DNA of 64,000 nt from Nothopassalora personata (GCA_033816765.1 CM066287.1:124001-188000); one strand, 5' to 3'. Numbered from the stretch's first letter, positions 29,674-40,080 are shown. Notes: generated by a model not told the origin, from the sequence alone. Made by a program: numbers and translations.

Positions 29674-32600
29674 AGTGGACGAGACGAGTCAGTACGAGAG
29701 TTACGAGATCACGAACATGAGAAGGAGCCTCCAGATAGAGGCAAGAATTTGAGCATATCGGCACACTCCCTGCTGGCAGCCAACCATTCTGTAGATGAAC
29801 ACAACCCAGTGATAGCTTCTCATCTGGTTATGCCATGCATAGTGAATGGAAAGATCCCTGCTCAGTCCTTCCATGATGATGGTGCCAACTCTACGTACTT
29901 TGACATCGACTTTGCGCATAAGAACGACCTTGATTTGGTCGAGCTGCCCAACCCAATGGGACTAATGTTAGCAGATGGCCAACCTGCTAGTGAACTGATT
30001 ACTCACAAAACAACGGCACAGATTCAAATCGGCAATCACGTTGAGACGCGAGTTGGTTACTGCACATCGCTGGAATATGATGTTATCCTCGGCCGTCCAT
30101 GGCACGACGAGCATCAGCCTGTGTTCCACTATGCGTCAGGAACTATGACCCTGTTTTCACAATACTGTCGAGAGAACTGCATACATGGCGACGAGCCTGT
30201 GTGCGTGCAGTCTATCAACGATAAGGGCGTTACGCCAGTGGGCATCCTGCAGATAGAGATACCCGTGCCAGAGTCGTCACCAGCTTCGACAGGATACGTC
30301 AAGCCCTATGTCGAAGATGAAGAGCCAGCAGTAGTGCAAGAGACGCACTCCACGAAAGCCGCTATGAGACATGCGCCACCGGTGGAGATGCAAGACGAGT
30401 CGGAGCCATCACACCACGTCCGACAACCATTGCCAGCTGATAGCCCGGAGACCTTGAAACGACCAGCACGCCGCACTGACAAGAAGGCGTCAGTGCAGCC
30501 GGAGCCGGAGATCGACATCCAACCTATCACTGCCGAGGCATTGAGGCGCATGAGTAGGCGCAAGGGTTTCAAGGGATGTGAGATCCACATGATGTGGATG
30601 TTTGATCCGAAGGAGGACTTGGACAGACAGGTGGCTCGCGATCCCCTGTCCGCCTGCGCACTGAATGCATCCGCCATCTCGGCCGACGACTACCAACGCT
30701 TCATGAACCCAAAGGACAAGGACCAGGACCCCATACCTTTGTTGCCACCAGAGTTCCGAGAGATGGCCAGGCTATTCAGTCGCAAGGAAGCAGACAAAGT
30801 GCCACCACGGCGACCGGGCGTAGATCATGAGATCAAACTCAAGGCTGGCCAGACTCCACCGTTTCGACGACCATACTCCTTCTCTGCACGAGAGAACGAG
30901 GTGATCAAGAAGTGGCTCGATGATCAGCTCGAGAAAGGCGCAATACAGCGCAGCGTGTCACCAGCAGCAGCACCTGTCCTAATAGTCAAGAAACCAGGAG
31001 GTGGGCTGCGGGTCTGTGTCGACTACCGAGCATTGAACGCGATCACAACGAAAAGCCGGTATCCTATCCCCCTCTTCCAAGAAACACTGGATCGCATTGC
31101 AGGAGCGCAATGGTTCACCAAGCTGGATGTCATCGCCGCATTCAACCGCATCCGCATCGCAGCGGGTGATGAATGGAAGACAGCCTTTACAACGAGGTAC
31201 GGGCAGTTCGAATGTGTTGTTATGCCTTTCGGCCTGTGTAACGCCCCAGGCACATTTCAGTCGTTCATCAACGACACGCTTCGTGAGTTCCTAGATGACT
31301 TCGTATCATGCTACCTAGACGATGCGCTCGTTTTCAGCAAGACTCGTGAGGAACACGTGGAGCATGTTATGAAAGTTCTTAAACGACTGGACAAAGCAGG
31401 CTTACAGCTTGACATCGACAAGTGTGAGTTCTTTAGACACGAGACGACATACCTTGGTGTCATCATCACAAATGAGGGCATCAAGATGGATCCTAAGAAA
31501 ATCGAATGCGTCAAGAACTGGCCCACACCCGCCAATGTCACCGACATTCTGTCGTTCACAGGGTTCGCCAATTTCTATCGCAGATTCATCAAGAACTTCA
31601 GCAAGATCTGCTTACCGATGACCAAGTTGACCCGCAAGAACGTACCATGGGAATGGTCAGAAGCTTGCCAGAAGTCGTTCGATGCCCTAAAGCAGGCATT
31701 CATCGACGCGCCCACGCTGAAGCACTTCTATCCAGGAAGAGAGACGATCCTTGAAACGGATGCATCAGACTACGTAACAGCAGCAGTCCTGTCGCAGCGT
31801 AATGAGAACGGCGTACTGCATCCTATTGCATATATGTCCAAGAAAATGGACCCACAACAATGCAACTATGACATCTACGACAAAGAGTTGCTGGCCATTG
31901 TGCAAGCCTTTGAGGAATGGCGCCCAGAGCTCACCGTCAATGAGTTCGGCACGGACGATTACGAGAACCTGCCTGACCCAGAGTCAGCAGAAGACAAGCC
32001 GACGCTCGTGTACTCTGACCACAAGAACCTAGAGTGGTTCATGAGCACGAAGCAGTTGAATCGCCGCCAAGCAAGGTGGGCCGAGTTCCTCTCTCAGTTC
32101 TTCTTCAAGATCGTGTATCGACCAGGGGTGCAAGGCACCAAGCCTGATAGCCTCACCAGGAGATCTCAGGACTTGCCAATCCACGGTGATCTGAGCGACC
32201 CGCGCAATCAGCAGCAGCACCAGGTGCTACTAGGACCAGACCGCATTCTCAACCTGTCGTCGTCGCGAGTTCTGAACATTAGTGCGAACGACGTGGTCAC
32301 TCCGTTGACGACTGCGATCCGAGAGCTGTACGCACAGCCAGAGACCGAGGAAGCAGTACGGCAGCTAGAGAACGACTTACCCTGTTCTTTGCTACGCAAG
32401 CACCGTCTGGATGACCGACACGCCGTGCCAGTAGGAGGCATGATCTACATGAAGAACGTGTACGGTGGGTACAGTCTCTTTGTGCCTCCTGAGTCAGAAG
32501 AAGCACTCGACGACGGTGAAGTGCCAGTACGCACCCGCATCACCCAAGCCTTCCATGATCACGCAGTTGCAGGTCACATAGGTGACGAGAAGACGTACGA

Positions 32601-34608
32601 GCTGGTAGCCCGCAACTACGTCTGGCCTGGCATGGCACGTTTCGTCAAGTCCTATGTGCGAGCCTGCCGCATCTGTCGCACGAACAAGAGTACGAACATC
32701 CAATACCCAGGGCTGTTGAAACCCTTGCCAGTTCCCTTTGCAGCATGGGAGGATGTTGCGATAGATTTCGTGACTCATCTGCCACCAGGCAAGAGTGCGC
32801 TGGATGGGCAAACGTACGAAGATGCCCTGACCGTCACATGCCGACTTACCAAGGAGAAACACATGATCCCAGTTCAATCGATGACTGCAGAGCACACAGC
32901 CCTCGTGTACCTGCGATATGTGTTCAGCAGGCATGGACTCCCGAAGAGCATTGTCTCTGACCGTGGCACACAATGGGTGTCCGCATTCTGGAGACGTCTC
33001 TGCGCCCTGTTGGGAATCAAGCAGAAGCTTTCGTCAGCATATCACCCTGAGACTGATGGACAGTCCGAGAACACGAACAAGGCTATGGAGCAGTATTGGC
33101 GCATGTTTGTCAACTACGCTCAGGATGACTGGCCAGACTGGACTCCCCTCGCTGAGTTCACAGCCAACAATGCCGTGTCAGCTACAACAGGTGTATCGCC
33201 GTTCTATGCTAACACTGGCCGCAACCCAAGGTTCTCTGAACTCGAGCTGGATCTTCCAATGCCACTCATGCCCCACAAGCAACGCTTGGATGCTGAAGCA
33301 GCGGATCGCTTTGCAACAAAGATGCACGACATGCAGCAATATCTTCGCCAACAGATGGCTCTCGCCCAAGCCGTGCAAGCCGAGTATGCTAATCAGAACC
33401 GCACACCAGCGCCGCTCTACAAGGAAGGCGATGAGGTGTGGATTAGCACCGAGAACTGGACCATGGAGAGACCTTCACGAAAGATGGATGTCAGGTGGTC
33501 GGGCCCGCACGTGATCACGGAGGTGCTTCCGGGCAATGCTTACAAAGTGGATCTCCCACCCACCATGAATATCGACAACCACTTTCATTCGCACCTTCTT
33601 GCACCAGTACACCCGCCAGTCCAGGGACAAGTACAACCAGCTCCTCCGCCGATTCGCATTGTCGACGATGAACAGCACGAGACCGACCCCGCCGAACCCG
33701 ACCACTGGGAAGTTGAGCAAATCCTGGATTGCAAGAAGAGATGGCCGTGCGGACGCGCACCAGCAGGAGGGAAGCAGCCGTATTGGGAATACTTGGTGAA
33801 GTACGTTGGATACAATCGGCCATCCTATGAAGCTGCGGATCAGGTTATTGAGGGTGCCGCCGCCTCTGTGGCCGACTTTCACCACAACCACCCGCGAGCG
33901 ACCAAACCACCTGGTTTTCAACCACCTGCAGACTGGGTTGCAAATGAGAATGCCACAGGCATGCGAGTAGCACGCACAGCACCCACGTCGTCAGCAGCGA
34001 TGACTCTGATGCCGGTGGGACCAGGCCTCCGGACTTGTGAGAAAGAGAGCGATACGCGTCGCGATAACGATCCTTCTCGACAAGCAGACCGAGTCCCTGA
34101 AGCTGAGCGCTTGCGTGGCGCGAGTCACAATGGCAGCAACACTGCCGATGGTCATCAGAACACAGTGTGCAGCCGCCTAGATGGCGCGAGTCACTATGGC
34201 ACAGGGCGCCTGTGCGACGAGCTCAGTACACACACCGAAGAGGACACCGTCCGGACAGTAACTGAGGTTGCTGTGCCGTGTCGCCGCGACAACCCACCTG
34301 CGTTACGTAGCATCATGGATGGTCACGAGGTGGGTACAACGACAGTGGTTACGAATGACGATGAGATGGACGTAATAGATAACGACCTGATGGATGATGA
34401 GACATTTGCAATGGCAATGATGGATGTGAGAGGAAAGAGTGCTCCGGAGCGCACTCTGAAAGGGGGGGGGGGTAGTGTCACCGTACCGGCGCCCATCATT
34501 CACTTGGACCCGCGCGCACGTGCGTGGATCCCGCGCGCGCCGCTGACTAAGCCGGCCCGAGGGCTTGGCGCGTGTATATCTACCTCGCGCCCTCCGCGCC
34601 TCTCTTAG
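29644..34608 (+). CDS. pol: Element C Pol polyprotein (PR-RT-RNaseH-IN-chromodomain-like)
   Basis: It is read as a Gag-Pol fusion after a -1 frameshift; the first shifted codon is CGC at 29644. Domains: protease with HDDGANSTYFD (DDG where DSG/DTG is usual); RT with YLDD at about 31312-31323; RNase H (ETDASDYVTAA); integrase with HHCC zinc (AGHIGDEKTYEL..CRIC) and DDE motifs (IDFVTHLPPG, VSDRGTQWV, YHPETDGQSENTN); a divergent chromodomain-like EVEQILD..EYLVKYVGYNRPS; then a long acidic C-terminal extension. The stop lies inside the 3' LTR. About 1650 residues, long for this class. Confidence 0.94.
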   Translation, partial: RIVHSVSATHSGRDESVRELRDHEHEKEPPDRGKNLSISAHSLLAANHSVDEHNPVIASHLVMPCIVNGKIPAQSFHDDGANSTYFDIDFAHKNDLDLVELPNPMGLMLADGQPASELITHKTTAQIQIGNHVETRVGYCTSLEYDVILGRPWHDEHQPVFHYASGTMTLFSQYCRENCIHGDEPVCVQSINDKGVTPVGILQIEIPVPESSPASTGYVKPYVEDEEPAVVQETHSTKAAMRHAPPVEMQDESEPSHHVRQPLPADSPETLKRPARRTDKKASVQPEPEIDIQPITAEALRRMSRRKGFKGCEIHMMWMFDPKEDLDRQVARDPLSACALNASAISADDYQRFMNPKDKDQDPIPLLPPEFREMARLFSRKEADKVPPRRPGVDHEIKLKAGQTPPFRRPYSFSARENEVIKKWLDDQLEKGAIQRSVSPAAAPVLIVKKPGGGLRVCVDYRALNAITTKSRYPIPLFQETLDRIAGAQWFTKLDVIAAFNRIRIAAGDEWKTAFTTRYGQFECVVMPFGLCNAPGTFQSFINDTLREFLDDFVSCYLDDALVFSKTREEHVEHVMKVLKRLDKAGLQLDIDKCEFFRHETTYLGVIITNEGIKMDPKKIECVKNWPTPANVTDILSFTGFANFYRRFIKNFSKICLPMTKLTRKNVPWEWSEACQKSFDALKQAFIDAPTLKHFYPGRETILETDASDYVTAAVLSQRNENGVLHPIAYMSKKMDPQQCNYDIYDKELLAIVQAFEEWRPELTVNEFGTDDYENLPDPESAEDKPTLVYSDHKNLEWFMSTKQLNRRQARWAEFLSQFFFKIVYRPGVQGTKPDSLTRRSQDLPIHGDLSDPRNQQQHQVLLGPDRILNLSSSRVLNISANDVVTPLTTAIRELYAQPETEEAVRQLENDLPCSLLRKHRLDDRHAVPVGGMIYMKNVYGGYSLFVPPESEEALDDGEVPVRTRITQAFHDHAVAGHIGDEKTYELVARNYVWPGMARFVKSYVRACRICRTNKSTNIQYPGLLKPLPVPFAAWEDVAIDFVTHLPPGKSALDGQTYEDALTVTCRLTKEKHMIPVQSMTAEHTALVYLRYVFSRHGLPKSIVSDRGTQWVSAFWRRLCALLGIKQKLSSAYHPETDGQSENTNKAMEQYWRMFVNYAQDDWPDWTPLAEFTANNAVSATTGVSPFYANTGRNPRFSELELDLPMPLMPHKQRLDAEAADRFATKMHDMQQYLRQQMALAQAVQAEYANQNRTPAPLYKEGDEVWISTENWTMERPSRKMDVRWSGPHVITEVLPGNAYKVDLPPTMNIDNHFHSHLLAPVHPPVQGQVQPAPPPIRIVDDEQHETDPAEPDHWEVEQILDCKKRWPCGRAPAGGKQPYWEYLVKYVGYNRPSYEAADQVIEGAAASVADFHHNHPRATKPPGFQPPADWVANENATGMRVARTAPTSSAAMTLMPVGPGLRTCEKESDTRRDNDPSRQADRVPEAERLRGASHNGSNTADGHQNTVCSRLDGASHYGTGRLCDELSTHTEEDTVRTVTEVAVPCRRDNPPALRSIMDGHEVGTTTVVTNDDEMDVIDNDLMDDETFAMAMMDVRGKSAPERTLKGGGGSVTVPAPIIHLDPRARAWIPRAPLTKPARGLGACISTSRPPRLS

Positions 34609-34667
34609 ATAGACCGTCTATTCGACTTGTACCTTATCCGACCACGTGCTTGCACCTGCTTGTGACA
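34476..34667 (+). repeat. 3' LTR of element C
   Basis: Identical to 27249-27440, preceded by a polypurine tract (34459-34475) and followed by GTATG. Confidence 0.95.
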
Positions 34668-34672
34668 GTATG

Positions 34673-35880
34673 CCGTTTATATACGATTCTAGGTTATAAC
34701 GACGGATACGATAGCGGTTCCACTCGTTAACGAACGATAATATAACACTTCGAAGGATTGGAATATAGATAGTAGCGAATGCTATCCTATCTATGGCTAA
34801 TGCTTCCTTAAAGAGTCCTATTATAATATACTAATTAAAGAAGTCTCTCTAGCGATTAAATGTAGCCTTAGTACCCTCGCCCTACTAGTGTTCGATAGTT
34901 TAATTGCCCTTACTTAAGGTGTACTAGAAGGCCTTATCGAACGTAAGTAGATTACTAGCGAGTCGCTCTCGGACTCGTAGATAGGCATCGGCTAGCATAG
35001 GCGTCTTAACGCCCTAATTAGATCGTACGCGATTTAGTACCCTACTACCGTAATGTATTACTCTAACGTATTAAGCAAATATAGAGAACTTCGTCTTCGC
35101 TATAGGCCCTATGTAGTACTAGATAACCCGCCGAGAGTAGACGTTAATACAAGCGTAGATCTATATCTTAAAGCGCTCGTATTTTAGAAAGGTATCGATT
35201 AACTAGACGTCGTTAGGACCTTCTACTTTTAGCCTCGTATGCCGCGGTGTTGTAGGGTCTCGCATTATAGGATTGCGAGAGACAAAAGGGACAGGGTTAA
35301 TCGTACGAGCGAGTGTCCTAATACGGTCGCTAATAAAGTTAGCGAGTCTAGTCTACGAGTCTATAGACACCGAGTCTATCCTACCGTCTAATAATATAAT
35401 AACTCTTACGTAGCTCTCTTACTAGCTTACGATAGCCCTAGTCTTACTAATGGCTACTACTTATAACTTCCTAAAGGACTCGGTATATCTTAGGCTCTAT
35501 AGCTAGAGCTTGTTCTTTACTAAGACTACGCTTTAATCTAATACCTCTTCGTAGCTCTTAATACTAGCGAAGGGTAAGGTCGAATCCATCGAGGCGGAGG
35601 ATAGTATAAGACTCGCTATCGTCGAGGCTATATTTCTAGAATAGTTCCTCGACTCGCTAGCGTAGCTCGGCCTAGCGAGCCTAATTATAAGCCTAATTAT
35701 CCTCGCGAGTCCCTCGCTACTCTACGAGTCGCTAGCGGAGGGTCCGTTCGCTAATTCGAACACCGTAGAGATTAAAGAGGTTGTCTCGAATAGCTGCCTA
35801 TGTAAATTCAGCGGTAGTCCATAGCTCGATATCGATGCGAAAGGGCTCTAGATCGATCGCTAGACGTGGCATTGTATAAA
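34673..35880 (-). pseudogene. DDE (integrase-core) transposase remnant of the host DNA transposon
   Basis: Minus-strand translation starts near 35877 (MPRLAIDLEPFRIDIEL) and has an HTH-like YGVRISERTLR followed by a catalytic-core-like DVWLIDTFLKYERFKIQIYA near 35200 and CINVYSRRVIWYYIG. Near 34700 it has the typical tail EWNRYRIRR. The arrangement resembles fungal transposases with an integrase core domain, not Tc1 or hAT. Many stops sit at former W/Q codons. Element C splits the gene; the last part is at 26796-27248. Confidence 0.6.
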
Positions 35881-35978
35881 GCAATGTAGCGAGTGTGCTG
35901 TTAGACAAATAGCGAGTCTATAAGACAAATAGCGAGTCTATAATAATGAGGATTAAGGATTGCGAATTTTGAATGCGG

Positions 35979-36008
35979 GTATTTGCCGGTTTTGTAAGCC
36001 TAGGCCAC
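35979..36008 (-). repeat. Right terminal inverted repeat (30 bp)
   Basis: Reverse complement of 7356-7385. Just inside it are outward-pointing AGCGAGTCTATAA repeats (about 35900-35945). It lies only 117 bp before the EXPERA-like gene start. Confidence 0.75.
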
Positions 36009-36090
36009 TGTCCCCACCCGCACCCAACAACACTCCATACCATACCATTGACCCCTCACAACACGATATACGGTCGCGTAACGCCCGCGA

Positions 36091-36125
36091 ACACCACCAC
36101 CACCACCACCACCACCACCACCACC
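36091..36125 (+). repeat. ACC/CCA trinucleotide microsatellite directly before the ATG
   Basis: About eleven ACC units run into the start codon ACCATGG of the next gene, so they are in its 5' leader. If translation began at an upstream in-frame ATG (35973) they would encode poly-Thr, but that ATG lies inside the transposon end, so I prefer 36126. Confidence 0.8.
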
Positions 36126-37015
36126 ATGGTCGCAACCCGCAATCATCCTCGTGACTTCGATCCACCCACCGACACCAGTACACGGCCGAAATCTTCCCCG
36201 ACAAAACGCACTACTACTCGTACCGCCAAGGCAGCCCTCTCCCTCGACTCCGACCGCGCAGCCTCCCCACCCGACACACCCACCCGCATATCCCCAGCTC
36301 GCCGCTCCAGAAACACCTCCTCCTCAACATGGACCCACACCCCCTCCAACCTGACCCTGATCTGGCTTGCCCTCTCCCTGCCCCTCGTAATCTGGGACAC
36401 AATCTACATACTCGGGCGTCCTCACACCATGTCCGGCGGCTGGCTACACTGGCCCCTCTACGTGCCCTACGAGCTCTACGCCGTGACAGACTACATGTAC
36501 GGCCTCCCAGCTTTGGAGCGGAACGACGGGTGGCCGAGTGCGCAGGGGTTAAGCAACGCGATTGAGACAGCGCTGTATTTGGCGTACTTGTGGATGGTTT
36601 ATACGTACGGCGAGCAGGAACCAATACAGGGACGGGGAGCGCCGGATCGGAGTTTGATGGGACGGTTTAGGGCATTGGGGGAGAGTAGGACATTGGTTGG
36701 CAGGAAGGCGGCTGTGGCGTGTTTGGTCTGTTATACTACTGCCGTGTTCACGTTTGGCAAGACGGTGCTTTATTGTGAGTCTATGGAGATATGGTGGGAT
36801 GGAAAGGGAGGGGTGCTGATTCCTTTGCAGGGCTGATTGAGTATTTCTCCGGTTTCGAAGCTACTGGTCACAACACCGCGTTCAAATGGATTACGCTGTT
36901 TGCACTTCCGAACCTGCCTTGGATTTTTATTCCTGGGTACATTGCCTACGTCCAAGGAGCGGAGATTCTGCAAGGTCTGGAGACTGCCACAGGCGCCAGC
37001 AAGAAGGACAAGTGA
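36126..37015 (+). CDS. Multi-pass membrane protein, probably EXPERA/emopamil-binding-like
   Basis: Two exons, 36126-36774 and 36831-37015, with a 56-bp intron (GTGAGT..TTTGCAG), giving 277 residues. The first 80 or so residues are basic, Ser/Thr/Pro-rich and probably disordered. About five hydrophobic segments follow, with signature stretches WDTIYILGRPHTMSGGWLHW, PYELYAVTDYMYG, a helix NAIETALYLAYLWMVY, and after the splice LIEYFSGFEATGHN and LPWIFIPGYIAYVQG. The lysine-rich C-terminus (SKKDK) could be an ER-retrieval-like signal. The WD..Y..RPH..GG pattern recalls EXPERA proteins (sterol isomerase/TMEM97 group), but the catalytic residues cannot be confirmed by eye. ACCATGG is a good start context. 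Confidence 0.8.
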
Positions 37016-37923
37016 TGGAGTGCATGTCCATACATCATAATGTGACCACGAATCTGCCAGAGTCTTTTCGAGATACCCCAGGGGAACTGTGTGCGATTTG
37101 AACGGGAGACTAGACTTCGAACCTAGACCACGGACTCACCCCAATGTACCGGTATGTTTGTCACATAATCTAGTAACTCTAGCGACCATCACTGGTGCGA
37201 TGGTTCGATTGAAGGCCAAGCACTGGTCTCTACCAACAAGATCACATGGCTCGCCAGGAATGCGGAACTCGGGTTCGAGTTCGTTCTTGTCCTGTAATCA
37301 ATGAAGACCGTCGCACAGGCGATGGTTATCTTTTTGCACACTACAGGGTCATGAGACCGGCAGGTAGGATAGGTGCATTCCCATACTTGCCGACGGGCGG
37401 GAACAGGCCAAATGCATCGCTCATGACTTGTAGCTCGAATGCTCATGACCAAAGATAAGACGTCAACCAAGCGATGCGCCTGCCTCAGTCTCCAAAGTGG
37501 GTCACCTGAAATTTCGGCCGTGAGCGTTTGCACCTTCAATCACAGGCACTTCCTGCAGAATGTGCAACCCCGGTAGATCATATTGGTTATCAAGTCATCA
37601 ACACTTTTGCATCCTTACAATTTGTGAGATCACCCTCCAAAGCCGTAGGCCTCTCAAAAGACATGCAAGTCTGCTTGCTGGCTCAACAATAGACGATGCT
37701 TTTTGCCTCAACAGACGGTTTCGTCTACACGGCAGCATCATCACGTGCACATGATGGGTCTTGGTACAGATGATGTAATCCTTCCAGCTATAACTTCACT
37801 TCGTCTAACTTCATCTCGAATACCTCAAACAAAAATGCCTTGAAAAGAAATCTACTCAGCAGTTGCTAGACACAACGCCTAGCAGCCCTTCCCTCCTATT
37901 TTTTTTTTGTTCACGTAGTCAAC
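37016..37923. other. Intergenic region between two host genes
   Basis: Non-RIP unique-looking sequence. Short frames on both strands have no domains. A poly-T run (37901-37909) precedes the next gene. I see no RNA gene or repeat. Confidence 0.5.
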
Positions 37924-38308
37924 ATGAGAGGCCGCGGCATAGGAGGTGGCGGCATGGCCTTCCTTGGGTAGCCTCCTCTTACCGCTGTCATCCTCATACA
38001 AATCCCACTAACCCTCCCCCAGCGGTGGCACCATAGCCGGTATAGTCATCGGCTCCATCTTCGGTGCTTTCATCCTCGCAGCCATTGTTTACTGGTTTAT
38101 TGCTCGCCCGATCTTGGCGAAGCGGCGGGAGAAAGTGGGAGGGCAGGTCAATGGAGGCCACAAGTATCCGAGTTTCTACGATGGGAGGAAGCCGTGGGCG
38201 ATGAAGGGGAAGCAGTGGCTGAGCTTTTATGATCGGGGGAGGATGGATCGTAGTGCTGGGATTGAAGAGGCAGGGGCAGCAAGGAGGACTGATGAGGGTA
38301 CTAAGTAG
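37924..38308 (+). CDS. Small single-pass membrane protein (109 aa), function unknown
   Basis: Exon 1 (37924-37967) encodes MRGRGIGGGGMAFLG; a 55-bp intron (37968-38022, GTAGCC..CCCCAG) joins it to exon 2 (38023-38308). After splicing, the glycine-rich start leads directly into one transmembrane helix (TIAGIVIGSIFGAFILAAIV) and then a basic cytosolic-type tail (RPILAKRREKVGG..) with repeated SFYD and YPSFYDGRKPW motifs. Without the splice, the tail would start at a less likely internal ATG. No family is recognised. A minus-strand frame of similar length over the same stretch is an antisense shadow. Confidence 0.65.
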
Positions 38309-38570
38309 TAGAAGTCTGCAGCTCTGAGCGAGGCGCCGTAAATCAGCCACATGTACCAGTGATTCTTGCTGGAACAGCCATGGGAGATGATACGCGAGTG
38401 AAAGTCCTTGTTGCATCTCGGCCAGATTCTTGACGAATTTCCTTCTCTTCGGACTGCCCCACCAGATGGCATGTAGTCGTAGTAGGAGACCACGGCAGAA
38501 TGCATCTTCACTCTCTTGGTCATGCGGCTCGATCAAGCGGCGGATCGAGCAAAGCACGATGACTCCTCAA
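38309..38570. other. 3' flank of the small membrane protein gene
   Basis: Non-RIP sequence without a convincing frame. It ends where the RIP-mutated copia LTR starts at 38571. Confidence 0.45.
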
Positions 38571-38749
38571 TGTTGTAAATAGGTATTTAACGAGTACAAG
38601 CTTCTAGATTGAAACGATAGGGTGGATTAGTAACCCTTATGAATTGCTATAGGGTGTAAGACTATCTAGCTATAGAAACAGTGTAATATAGTGTATATGT
38701 ACTAAGTCCTAACTAATATAGCTATTAGTTACCTAAATTATAATACTCC
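38571..38749 (-). repeat. Probable 3' LTR of the copia element
   Basis: TGTTGTAAAT at the outer end, AATTATAATA at the inner end, next to a polypurine tract. The partner LTR is not in the window, so the assignment rests on position and end motifs. Confidence 0.5.
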
Positions 38750-39199
38750 CCCTTTAGACTAATTGCTATAAAGGCAGTCTAACTAACTTAATATTACCTA
38801 TATTGCTATATTAGTCTTAAACACCTTTGCTAGCTTTAGATACTAGATTAGCTATAAGTAGGCATATACTAAGGATAGCGATCTTGTTAGATCTATATAT
38901 GTAAGAGATCTTTATAGACCTATTTTTAGACATATTTAGGCCTTATCTTTCCGCTTTTAGAAGTAAATAGAAGATTCTCTCGGCTTAAGAAGGCTCTTAT
39001 AGCTAGGTAGCAACGTATAGACCTTATAGGTATATATAAAAGAAGCTAGTTCTTTACTAAGTAACTCTCTCTACTTTATACTACTTTATACCTCTCTTAC
39101 CCCCTTCTAGACTACTATATATACTTATGTATACTAATAACTACTATACGCACATTCTTAAAGCTTTTTAAGAAGCTTTAGCAAGGTATACTATATATA

Positions 39200-40080
39200 T
39201 AATAGTATTTTAAGGGTGTTTACTAATATATAAGTAGCATTATAGTAGATGTTATTAAGTAGACTCCTATAAACTAGTTTAGTAGCACTAGCAATTTCTT
39301 TAGTAGTAGAACTAGTTCTAGTAACGGTAACGATTCTAACAAGCGTCCTCCTAGTAATAGTAGAAAGGGCCTACTTATATCTAGTAGGCTCTCTAAGCGT
39401 AAGACCCTTATTAAGGCACTTAGACTAGTTAAGCAAATTATCAATAGTAAACGTAAGATTACTAAGAGGAATATAACCTTATAGCTTACTATAGCATCCC
39501 TTAAGGTTGCCTTCTATAAGAAGAAGCTTCTAACTACTAAGGGTAGTATTACTAACCTACTAAACTAGAGTTAGATTAACGCGGCTACCTAGGACTTTAA
39601 TTATATAATAGTCGATCCTTAAGGTCGTATCTCTAATACTATAACTATAAACCTTAATAGTAGTTAGAACTACCTTCCTGCCTTATAGGCTTCCGCTATA
39701 GACTATCTTATTTAGTACTTCGGTAGCGTATATAACCGCTATAAGGAGAGATCTAACCTTCCCTTTACTAGCTACTATACTATTCTAGGATAGTTTAAGG
39801 GCTACTATACTAACTACGCTCTTAATAATTACTACGATAAGTATAGCTTCTTCTCTCTAAGGACCCTATAGTAGAGTACTACTAGTCTATCTAGAACCTA
39901 CTAGTAGCTAGGTATAGGTTACACTCGATCTACTAGTACTGCCTTTTAGGGTAGTATATAAGCTAGTCGCTCTCCTCCTATTATACGTAGTATTCCTCTA
40001 CGTAAGGGCTTCCTATCTCTAGTTCTATATTCTCCTAGTATAAGCACCTCTAGATATAGTCTTTAGATGCTACCTACTAA
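39200..40080 (+). pseudogene. Antisense ORF remnant within the copia element
   Basis: About 290 codons read on the plus strand, opposite to copia pol, with stops only at Q-type codons. The N-terminus is Ser/Asn-rich (NQFSSTSNFFSSRTSSS), then basic (RLSKRKTLIKALRLVKQI), then mixed (YYTNYALNNYYDKYSFFSLR). It seems to continue after the giant element at 52668. No family is recognised. Orientation was inferred from composition only. Confidence 0.4.

Larger units (their letters stand above)
27249..34667 (+). mobile_element. Intact Ty3/gypsy retrotransposon C
   Basis: 7419 bp with identical 192-bp LTRs (27249-27440, 34476-34667) and target duplication GTATG (27244-27248 / 34668-34672). Intact gag and pol joined by a -1 frameshift site. 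The primer-binding site TCGAATAGAC (27443-27452) is perfectly complementary to GTCTATTCGA in the LTR (27389-27398). The polypurine tract AAAGGGGGGGGGG lies just before the 3' LTR. Same family as the RIP-dead element D. No RIP: a young insertion that split the DNA transposase gene. Confidence 0.96.
7356..36008. mobile_element. RIP-degraded DNA transposon hosting a nest of LTR elements
   Basis: Both ends carry a perfect 30-bp inverted repeat starting GTGGCCTAGGCTTACAAAAC (7356-7385, reverse complement at 35979-36008), with weaker similarity for another dozen bases. Removing the four insertions with target duplications (9388-18467, 18883-19230, 19809-26790, 27249-34667) leaves about 4.8 kb. This carries a plus-strand ORF remnant on the left and a minus-strand DDE transposase remnant on the right. 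GCGAGTC/GACTCGC heptamers are frequent in the host segments and point outward near both ends. No clear target-site duplication is visible outside the repeats. Confidence 0.65.

Noticed and set aside
28889..29764. Long minus-strand frames opposite gag and pol of element C
   Set aside because: Codon-bias shadows of GC-rich coding sequence; no domain, and gag/pol are clear on the plus strand.
35973..36125. Upstream start of the EXPERA-like gene adding 51 residues with poly-Thr
   Set aside because: The added part is encoded by the transposon end and the microsatellite; ACCATGG at 36126 is the better start.
37080..37140. Possible tRNA on the minus strand (GTTCAAATC)
   Set aside because: The flanking bases do not form a T stem and no acceptor stem or A box is found.
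37994..38557. 187-codon minus-strand frame
   Set aside because: Antisense of the spliced membrane-protein gene and its 3' flank; proline/leucine-rich shadow without a domain.
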